Positions 49,256-55,392 of a stretch of DNA of 55,392 nucleotides are shown piece after piece. The stretch covers positions 1 to 55,392 of the forward strand of contig JAIXXA010000184.1 of assembly GCA_027490975.1 (NCBI GenBank). Direction: 5' to 3'. The DNA is from Rhodospirillaceae bacterium (lineage in GTDB: Bacteria > Pseudomonadota > Alphaproteobacteria > CACIAM-22H2). The notes beneath the pieces are model-generated. The model made no database searches. It saw only the letters and a list, made by a program, of their open reading frames with translations, and had not been told where the DNA came from. Position numbers and translations under genes: made by a program. The first letter of the stretch is position 1. Every line of letters starts with the position of its first letter.

Positions 49256-50394
49256 GCCGCCCTCGCCGCGCTGGCCGCCACGAACCGCGCCAGCAGGCGC
49301 TCCTGCTGCTCGACATAGCGCTCGAACGCAAAGAGTTTTTCGACCGTGCGCACGCCTGCATCGCCCATGCGCATGCACAAGGCCGGATCGTCGCGCAAAC
49401 TGCGCAAGGCGCCCGCGATCGCGTCCACGTCGAGCGGCCCGAGCGCAATGCCGCACGGATCGGCCGCGTCGATCGCTTCGGGCGAGCCGTCCTCGTTGCC
49501 GCACAAAAACGCCGTACCGCACGCCGCCGCTTCGATGAGGCCGAGCGGCACGGCCTCGCCCCAACCGGGCCCGCCGCGCGCAATCAAGGTCGCAACGTCG
49601 GCAGCGGCATAGAGGATCGGCAGATGCTCTTGCGGGGCGCGACCCGTAAAGCGCACGCGGGCCCCGAGGCCCTTGGCCGCCGCATAGGCCTCGAGATCGG
49701 CGCGGTCAGGACCCGAGCCCACCACGACATAGACGATGCGCGGGTCGTCGAGCTTGGCGATCGCGTCCATCGTCTGGCGCTGGCCCTTGTTGGGCGGCAG
49801 CAGCATGGCGGCCACGGTCGTCGCCACGAACTTGCCGGCAAGATCGTCCCAGCCATAGTCGGCGGCAAGGCGCTCGCGCGCCACCCCTTTGGCGAGCGGC
49901 TTGAAAAAGCCGACGTCCACCGGATCGTAGAGCAGGCCCGTGGGCGGCACGAAGCGCCGGTATTTGGGCATCCAGTCGATCGTGTACTGGCAGTCCGCGA
50001 TCACGAGATCAGCCGCAGCGAACGCCGCCTCGCGCAGTGCCGGCAGCTTCGCCAGAATGTCGATATTGTAGACATTGACCGTGAAGGGCGTGCCCGACGT
50101 TTTTTTGACGAGCCAGCCGAGACCCGCGAGATAGACGTGGTTCAGCATCACGAGGTCGTAGCGCCCGCGCGCGGCGGCAGCCTCGCGCACCAGCGTTGCG
50201 ACCGCCGCAAAGCGGTTGCCGAACGCGATCTTGCGGTCGGCGATGCCTTGCGCCAAACCGGGGCCGGTCTGCTTGTCGATCGACACGACCGCAAGCGTGT
50301 GGCCGAGCCGCTTCAACGCGGCGATCTGATAGCGGCTGTAGGTCGCAATGCCGCCGTAGCCTTCGATGTCGAAGCCCAGATAGAGGATGCGCAT
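49252..50394 (-). CDS. GT4-family glycosyltransferase
   Basis: 380 residues from the ATG at 50394. N-terminal ILYLGFDIEGYGGIATYSRYQIAAL (glycine-rich acceptor loop), LNHVYLAGLGW, and C-terminal EAVPLGLIEAAACGTAFLC with the EX7E pattern. It lies between two paralogous methyltransferases. Sugars unknown. Confidence 0.9.
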   Translation of the reverse strand: MRILYLGFDIEGYGGIATYSRYQIAALKRLGHTLAVVSIDKQTGPGLAQGIADRKIAFGNRFAAVATLVREAAAARGRYDLVMLNHVYLAGLGWLVKKTSGTPFTVNVYNIDILAKLPALREAAFAAADLVIADCQYTIDWMPKYRRFVPPTGLLYDPVDVGFFKPLAKGVARERLAADYGWDDLAGKFVATTVAAMLLPPNKGQRQTMDAIAKLDDPRIVYVVVGSGPDRADLEAYAAAKGLGARVRFTGRAPQEHLPILYAAADVATLIARGGPGWGEAVPLGLIEAAACGTAFLCGNEDGSPEAIDAADPCGIALGPLDVDAIAGALRSLRDDPALCMRMGDAGVRTVEKLFAFERYVEQQERLLARFVAASAARAA

Positions 50395-50405
50395 CGGTGC
50401 GGGGC

Positions 50406-51152
50406 CTATTTGCGCGCCACGGCGACGAAGGTCTGGCTGAAAATGGCGTCGCCGCCAGTTTCGCCGGTTTCCGCCGCCAGCGCCAGCCGCAGCACGAAGC
50501 GCACGCAGCGCCACAAAACGCCGCGCACCGCGCTCTTGAGGCCGTGCACGACGGGCTTGTCCTCGAAGCAGGCAACGTTCTTGAAATCGCACACGAGCAG
50601 CAGCTGCTCGATCGAACGGCGCGTGAAGGAGCCGGTCGCCATGATGTCCCAATAGCGCACGCGGCCCGAAAACAGCGCCTCGCCGTTGGGCAGATGCAGG
50701 ATGAAGCGCCCGCCCGGCTTCAGCACGCGGCGCACCTCGTCGGCCAGGCGCAGCTGCGTGGCCGGATCGAAATAATGGTAGAGGTCGAACAGCACGATGG
50801 CATCGAGGCTGTCGCCCGGCATCGCGCGCAGCTCGGCCATCAGATCGCCCTGGCGCACGCCGTCGATCTTGAGCGTGGCCGCCATCGCGACCTGCTCCGG
50901 GCTTGCATCGACGCCCGAAACGGCGGTGTAGCCCAGGCGCTGGGCGGCCCACACGATCGCCCCGTGCCCGCAGCCCAGATCGACGATCTTCGCGCTCTTG
51001 TCGGGCGGAAAATGCGCGCCGACGAATTGCCGCAGGAACGGCCAGCGCCGGTCGAGATTGCCGGCCGCGTCCGAAACGGCGGCATGGGTCGAAACATAGC
51101 GGGCGAGGAAACGCTGGCGCCAGTCGGTCGCGGGATTCTGTTCGTGTTCCAT
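50406..51152 (-). CDS. Class I SAM-dependent methyltransferase (paralogue B)
   Basis: 248 residues. SAM motif IVDLGCGHGAIVWAA (56-70), then [16 protein letters not shown]. The C-terminus HGLKSAVRGVLWRCVRFVLRL is homologous to the other copy, including AAETG. The two copies flank a glycosyltransferase. Substrate unknown. Confidence 0.85.
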   Translation of the reverse strand: MEHEQNPATDWRQRFLARYVSTHAAVSDAAGNLDRRWPFLRQFVGAHFPPDKSAKIVDLGCGHGAIVWAAQRLGYTAVSGVDASPEQVAMAATLKIDGVRQGDLMAELRAMPGDSLDAIVLFDLYHYFDPATQLRLADEVRRVLKPGGRFILHLPNGEALFSGRVRYWDIMATGSFTRRSIEQLLLVCDFKNVACFEDKPVVHGLKSAVRGVLWRCVRFVLRLALAAETGETGGDAIFSQTFVAVARK

Positions 51153-51182
51153 CCGATTCTCTATCTACGCCGTTTCAACGGC

Positions 51183-51647
51183 TCAGCCGCCAAAGCATTC
51201 CCGCCGCACGACCAGCTGTTCGGGCTCGCGCATCATCGCGGCATCGCCTTGCTGGTCGTTCAGTAGCATGACAAAGCGGTCCGGCACCGCCCGAATCCGC
51301 CCCCCGGTCGCAATCAGCCAGTCGAACCGCACGATCCGGCGGCGGCGGTCGGCCGGGTCGCCGTCGATGCCGTTGATGCGCGCATGCGGCCCCGCCCCGT
51401 CCAACAGGATCGGGTCGGTCGCCATTTCCGACGCCCCGAACGTGCCGGGCTCCAGGAGCTTGAGATCGAGCTTTTCGAGGCATTCGGGGACGGGATCGGG
51501 CAGCCGCCAACCGGCAAGCTCGAGGGTCAGGAAATCGAGCGCCAGCGCCATTTCGCCGCCGCGCGCATCGCGCTGGGCCTGCGCAGGCGCGGCGCAAAGC
51601 GAGGCCGCCAAGGCAGCCGACACGAAAATGGCAGAAAAAGACCGCAT
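51183..51647 (-). CDS. Secreted hypothetical protein
   Basis: 154 residues from the ATG at 51647, with a Sec signal peptide MRSFSAIFVSAALAASLCAAPAQA (about 1-24). The mature part has no recognised motif; it contains two Cys (PVPECLEKL and RRECFGG at the C-terminus) that might pair. It is 30 bp from the methyltransferase and probably leads the operon. Upstream in-frame codons to 51791 lack a signal and are rejected. Confidence 0.68.
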   Translation of the reverse strand: MRSFSAIFVSAALAASLCAAPAQAQRDARGGEMALALDFLTLELAGWRLPDPVPECLEKLDLKLLEPGTFGASEMATDPILLDGAGPHARINGIDGDPADRRRRIVRFDWLIATGGRIRAVPDRFVMLLNDQQGDAAMMREPEQLVVRRECFGG

Positions 51648-51742
51648 GGGCCCTCGAGGGCGGGAGTCAGGCGCTAGGTAGCGCGTTCGTAGGGCCTGCG
51701 GCAAGCGGCCTTTAAGCTGCAACGGCCCCAAATACCGCCTTT

Positions 51743-51772
51743 GGCGATGCAAATGCCGGGGGCGACGCAAAT
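51743..51772. repeat. 12-bp direct repeat pair in the divergent gap
   Basis: GGCGATGCAAAT (51743-51754) and GGCGACGCAAAT (51761-51772), 11 of 12 identical, 18 bp apart. They could be binding sites for control of the divergent genes. Confidence 0.4.
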
Positions 51773-51834
51773 ACTTGTCGCACGCAGGCAATCCGGGCTA
51801 CCACGCTTGCCCGCCTCCCCCGCTCGCCCGGTCC

Positions 51835-52371
51835 ATGAAAAAAGCCGCCACCCCAGACGAATTCAAGCGCGCCATGCGCCGCTTTGCCGCCGGCGTGACG
51901 CTGGTGACGACGGCCGGGCGCGACGGGCGGGCGGGCCTTACCGCCACGGCCATGTGCTCGCTGTCGGCCGATCCGCCGCGCCTGCTGGTTTGCGTCAACC
52001 GCGATTCGGCCCCCAACCGCGCCATTGCCGCCGCCAAGCGCTTCTGCGTCAACATCCTCGGCCAAAAACATCGCGCCCTTGCCTTGCGCTTTGCCGGTGC
52101 GACCGGCGTGCAGGGCGAAGAACGCTTTGCGCAAGGGCGCTGGGGCAAGGCCGCGACCGGAGCGCCCGTGCTCATAGATGCGCTTGCCAGTTTCGATTGC
52201 ACGCTGGCCGACGCCATCGAATCGGGCACGCACACGATCTTCGTGGGCGACGTGCGTGCGGCTTCGGTTGCGACACGCGGGTCGCCGCTCGTCTACGAAG
52301 GCGGCGGTTTCCAGGCGCTGGCGGCCCCCAAGCCTGCGCGCCCGACGAAAAGAACCAAACCCCGAAAATGA
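51835..52371 (+). CDS. Flavin reductase-like domain protein
   Basis: 178 residues from the ATG at 51835 of the flavin-reductase-like (HpaC/RutF) family: FAAGVTLVTTAGRDGRAGLTATAMCSLSADPPRLLVCV and APVLIDALASFDCTL. Such enzymes supply FMNH2 or FADH2 to a two-component monooxygenase, but no such oxygenase is present in the window. A start at 51775 (MSHAGNPG) is possible. It overlaps the transporter start by 4 bp. Confidence 0.85.
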   Translation: MKKAATPDEFKRAMRRFAAGVTLVTTAGRDGRAGLTATAMCSLSADPPRLLVCVNRDSAPNRAIAAAKRFCVNILGQKHRALALRFAGATGVQGEERFAQGRWGKAATGAPVLIDALASFDCTLADAIESGTHTIFVGDVRAASVATRGSPLVYEGGGFQALAAPKPARPTKRTKPRK

Positions 52372-53609
52372 GAGCCTTCGCACCGCTGCGCGATCCGATC
52401 GTCGCACGGCTGTGGAGTGCTTTGTCCGTCTTCACCATGGGGGACGAGCTCTATCGCGTGGCACTCGTGTGGCTCGCGATCGAACTGGTCGGCCGCCAGG
52501 CGGGCTATCTCGGCGCCGTGCAATCGGCCTGCATGCTGGCGGGTGCCATCTTCGGCGGGGCGATCGCAAGCGCCATCGATCCGCGCCGCGCCATGTCGAT
52601 CCTGCTGGCGGCCGGTGCCGTTGCCGCACTCGTGCCGGCGGTCGCGTGGGATCTCGGCGTGCCGAGCATGCTTGCGCTTGCGATCCCGGCGGTCGGCATA
52701 TCTTTGATGCGTGCACAGCTCGAGCCCGCGATCCAAGGCCATCTGCCGCAGCTCGTTGCCGACCGCGATCTGCTGTTCGCGGCCAACAGCCTCATCGACG
52801 GCGTGCGGCGCATGGCGCGCCTGTCGGGCCCGGCATTGGCGGCCGGGCTGGCCCTCGCGATTCCGGTGCACGAGCTTTTCTACGTCTATGCGCTCGCACT
52901 GGCGTTTGCGGCCTATCTGCTGCTGCGCGTGGGCGACGCGTTGCCGGGCCGCGAAAAAAGCGGCGGCAGCAGCTTTCTCGTCGGCTGGAAGATCGTGCGC
53001 GCGGCCCCCACCTTGCGCACGCTGCTGGCGCTCAAATTTTTCACCGACGGCAATTGGGGACTCGTGATCGGCTACGGGCTGCCGCTGATCGTCGAGCAGC
53101 GCAACGCGGCCTGGGGCCCGCTTGCCGGCATCGGCGCCTATGGCGGCGGGCTTGCGACCTACGGCGTGTGCAACATCCTGGCTTCGCTGGTCGTCGGCTC
53201 GATGAAGCCTTCGCTCGGCCTCAACCGCATGCTTGCAGGCTTGACGCTGATGGGGTTCGGGCTGGCCTTGACCGGTGCGGCAGCCATTTACGCACCCGAC
53301 GCGTGGCTGCTGCCGGGGCTCTATCTGGGGCTCGGGATTGCCGCTTTGGGGCCGCCGTTTTTCGAAGTGCCGCTCACGTTGCGCGTCCAGCTCGCCGGCT
53401 CCGCACAGTCGCAATCGGCGGCGGCGAGCGTGCATCGCGTGCGCATCGTGGCCGTGTTCGGCGGCATCATGTTGGCGGGCCTGCTGTCGCCGACATTGTT
53501 CGGCGTCTTCGGCACGGCCGCCGCCATGGCGGCCGCAGGTGCGGCAAGCGCGCTTGCCACGCTCGCGGTGTGGCATCGGCTGCCGCCCGAAAAGCTTGCC
53601 GCCGACTGA
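52368..53609 (+). CDS. MFS transporter
   Basis: 413 residues with about 12 transmembrane helices and the A-type loops of the major facilitator superfamily (MFS_3 / TetA-like). The start FAPLRDPIVARLWSALSVFTMGDELYRVALVWLA is typical. Solute unknown; adjacency to flavin reductase and to aromatic-type enzymes makes an organic acid or drug plausible. It overlaps the preceding gene by 4 bp. Confidence 0.85.
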   Translation: MRAFAPLRDPIVARLWSALSVFTMGDELYRVALVWLAIELVGRQAGYLGAVQSACMLAGAIFGGAIASAIDPRRAMSILLAAGAVAALVPAVAWDLGVPSMLALAIPAVGISLMRAQLEPAIQGHLPQLVADRDLLFAANSLIDGVRRMARLSGPALAAGLALAIPVHELFYVYALALAFAAYLLLRVGDALPGREKSGGSSFLVGWKIVRAAPTLRTLLALKFFTDGNWGLVIGYGLPLIVEQRNAAWGPLAGIGAYGGGLATYGVCNILASLVVGSMKPSLGLNRMLAGLTLMGFGLALTGAAAIYAPDAWLLPGLYLGLGIAALGPPFFEVPLTLRVQLAGSAQSQSAAASVHRVRIVAVFGGIMLAGLLSPTLFGVFGTAAAMAAAGAASALATLAVWHRLPPEKLAAD

Positions 53610-53664
53610 TTTGCCGTTAAAATCCGCAGCCTCGCGACATTCCCGAAAAGAAAAGAGAAGAACA

Positions 53665-54513
53665 ATGAAGCTCGCCAGCATCCGCGTCGGAAAAAAGGAA
53701 ACCTACGGCGCCGTGGTGGCCGGCGGGATCGTCGATCTCGGCAAAAAGTTCGGCAAAAAATGGCCGACGCTGCGCCTCGCATTGCTGGGCGCAGGCCTGC
53801 CGAAGCTCAAAGCCTACGCCAAGGGCCGCAAGGCCGACATCAAGGACGGCAAATTCGCGTGGATGCCGGTGGTGCCCGACGCGGCGCGCATTTTCTGCGC
53901 GGGCTTGAACTATCGCGAGCACCGCGCGGAAACCGGCCGCCCCGACACGCAGCATCCGACGATCTTCACGCGTTTTGCCTACACGCAGATGGGCCACGAG
54001 CAGCCGATGCTGAAGCCCGTCGAAAGCGAGCGGCTGGACTGGGAAGGCGAGCTTGCGATCGTGATCGGCAAAAAGGGCCGGCGCATCGCGCGCGAGAAGG
54101 CGATGAGCCATGTGGCGGGCTATGCCTGCTACAACGACGGCTCGGTGCGCGACTACCAGCGCCACACCTCGCAATTCACGCCCGGCAAGAATTTCGCCGC
54201 CACCGGCGGTTTCGGCCCGTGGATGGTGACGTCGGACGAGATGAAGAACATCACGGCCCAGACCCTGACCACGCGCGTGAACGGCACGGTCAAGCAGAAG
54301 GCCACGATCGACATGCTGATCCACGACATCCCGCAGCTGATCGCCTACGTCTCGACATTCTGCCCGCTCGAACCGGGCGACGTGATCGTGACGGGCACGC
54401 CCGGCGGCGTCGGCGCTGCGCGCACGCCGCCCGAATTCATGTTCCCGGGCGACGTCGTCGAAGTCGAAATCACCGGCGTGGGCCTACTGCGCAACACGGT
54501 CAAGGCAGGCTAG
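53665..54513 (+). CDS. Fumarylacetoacetate-hydrolase-family enzyme
   Basis: 282 residues from the ATG at 53665 with a strong ribosome site (AGAGAAG). The FAH core has FCAGLNYREHRAE, the divalent-metal residues in DWEGELAIVIGKK and CYNDGSVRDYQ, and TGTPGGVGAARTPPEF. It may be a 2-oxo acid hydratase/decarboxylase or an acylpyruvase. The convergent gentisate-dioxygenase-like gene suggests maleylpyruvate or fumarylpyruvate hydrolysis, but this is inference. Confidence 0.85.
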   Translation: MKLASIRVGKKETYGAVVAGGIVDLGKKFGKKWPTLRLALLGAGLPKLKAYAKGRKADIKDGKFAWMPVVPDAARIFCAGLNYREHRAETGRPDTQHPTIFTRFAYTQMGHEQPMLKPVESERLDWEGELAIVIGKKGRRIAREKAMSHVAGYACYNDGSVRDYQRHTSQFTPGKNFAATGGFGPWMVTSDEMKNITAQTLTTRVNGTVKQKATIDMLIHDIPQLIAYVSTFCPLEPGDVIVTGTPGGVGAARTPPEFMFPGDVVEVEITGVGLLRNTVKAG

Positions 54514-54546
54514 GCCGCACCGGGCACGCAAGGATGCGCGGCAGTC

Positions 54547-55392
54547 TCACGCATTGCCGCGCATTTCGCGCCACAGGCCGAGTTTTTCCTGGGCGGGACG
54601 GTCGGAGAAAGCGAACAGCACGCAGTCGCTCGTCGCTTCGAAGCGGCGCCATTGCCACGAGGGCACGACGAATATGTCGCGCGGGCCGAATTCGAAGCTC
54701 TCGAGCTTGCCGCCCGGTGCGAACACGTGGACGCGGCCCGTCCCTTCGACGCAACTGAACACGGTTGCGTCGGTGGCACGGTAGGGTGCGCCCGAAAAAT
54801 CCTTCGGCAGCAGATGCAGCCACGTGCCGATGGTCGGCATCGCCCAGCCGCCGTCGAGCGGGTTGGCGTAGCGCATCGCAAGCCCGTGGCACGCATCGAT
54901 GGGGCTGCCGCGGCGCAGTGTTTCGAGCGCTTCGCGCGACCGCGCGTAGGGATAGTTGAAGACGGGGCTTGCCGCCCCGCTGCGCGCATGCCCGAGCGGC
55001 AGCAGCCCTTCGCCGAAGCGGGCCTGCGAGAAACCGATCGACTTTACCTGCGATTGCATGTCGGTTTCGAAGCCTTCGGCAAACGACGCCTCGAAGAAGC
55101 CGACGATCGGGATGTCGAGCCCGTCGAGCCACACCATCGGCTCGTGCGTTTCGTTGCCGTGGTCGTGCCACGCCCACGACGGCGTGATCACGAAATCGCC
55201 GGGGCGCATCAAAGTGCGCTCGCCGTCGACGGCCGTGTAGGCCCCGCTGCCCTCGACCACGAAGCGCAGCGCCGATTGCGTGTGGCGATGGGCGCGCGCC
55301 ACCTCGCCCGGCAGGATCAGCTGCAGCCCCGCATAGAGCGTGTTCGTGATGCGCGACTGGCCGGGCAGGCCCGGATTCTCGAGGATCAGCAC
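54547..55392 (-). CDS. Gentisate 1,2-dioxygenase-like double cupin, 5' end outside the window
   Basis: 281 residues are visible; the start lies to the right of 55392. The first visible residues (LENPGLPGQSRITNTLYAGLQL) and HRHTQSALRFVVEG match gentisate dioxygenase, with iron-ligand candidates HRH (about 36-38) and a His in WHDHGNE. The C-terminal cupin half has VVPSWQWRRFEAT. 1-hydroxy-2-naphthoate and salicylate dioxygenases are close relatives, so the substrate is not certain. Confidence 0.85.
   Translation of the reverse strand: MLILENPGLPGQSRITNTLYAGLQLILPGEVARAHRHTQSALRFVVEGSGAYTAVDGERTLMRPGDFVITPSWAWHDHGNETHEPMVWLDGLDIPIVGFFEASFAEGFETDMQSQVKSIGFSQARFGEGLLPLGHARSGAASPVFNYPYARSREALETLRRGSPIDACHGLAMRYANPLDGGWAMPTIGTWLHLLPKDFSGAPYRATDATVFSCVEGTGRVHVFAPGGKLESFEFGPRDIFVVPSWQWRRFEATSDCVLFAFSDRPAQEKLGLWREMRGNA

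Noticed and set aside
45563-49318. 1251-codon open frame on the plus strand across the glycan operon
   Set aside because: Covers four well-supported minus-strand genes, and the translation has no recognisable fold. Such antisense frames follow from codon bias at high GC.

Overview
The window is chromosomal DNA from a high-GC Alphaproteobacterium, most likely near the Rhodospirillales. The evidence is the gene order around dnaA (gyrB, recF, dnaN, dnaA, rpsT, enoyl-CoA hydratase, mutM, ubiE, ubiB, coaBC, dut), the tsaE-amgK-murU-addB-addA-trxA block, an Irr-like Fur protein and a thioredoxin-reductase-like ferredoxin-NADP reductase. No insertion sequence, prophage, CRISPR array, rRNA or tRNA gene was seen. 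About 93-95% of the window is coding, and many genes overlap by 1-14 bases.

Layout. 1-7821 is the replication region on the minus strand: a gyrB cut by the window edge, recF, dnaN, then a rhodanese-dnaA-pcp operon, a gene-free stretch of about 870 bp that could hold regulatory or origin sequence, and rpsT. 7969-9956 (minus) carries an enoyl-CoA hydratase, a secreted hypothetical protein and mutM. 10022-16412 (plus) carries ubiE-ubiB, then coaBC-dut-rrf2-moeB and two cyclophilins, one exported and one cytoplasmic. 16422-20224 (minus) is a lipid A/Kdo operon: DUF374 acyltransferase, waaA, lpxK and an lpxL-type acyltransferase. 20387-23558 holds a PAS-like protein, a cysteine-dioxygenase-type cupin, a 2-hydroxyacid dehydrogenase (minus) and a coupled SH3b/LRAT pair.

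23555-28916 (minus) is a peroxide and iron stress region: DUF3501 protein, CCG-type iron-sulfur protein, rubrerythrin, an Irr/Fur-family regulator and katG. The rubrerythrin and katG promoters share one architecture: a palindromic Irr-box-like operator, 3 bp, TTGACG, a 17-bp spacer, then CATATA. This is the strongest candidate here for a coherent, under-described regulon. 29208-32748 holds a four-helix membrane protein, an OmpR/EnvZ-type two-component system and a MipA/OmpV protein. 32766-33785 is the ferredoxin-NADP reductase.

33934-42941 (plus) is a tight operon for tRNA t6A modification (tsaE), cell-wall sugar recycling (amgK, murU) and double-strand-break repair (addB, addA), followed by trxA and a strong terminator. 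43009-51647 (minus) is a surface-polysaccharide operon: three GT4-like glycosyltransferases, a flippase, an asparagine-synthase-like amidotransferase, two paralogous methyltransferases and a secreted protein. 51835-55392 holds a flavin reductase, an MFS transporter, a fumarylacetoacetate-hydrolase-family enzyme and a gentisate-dioxygenase-like cupin cut by the right edge. The last part may belong to a gentisate-type aromatic pathway.
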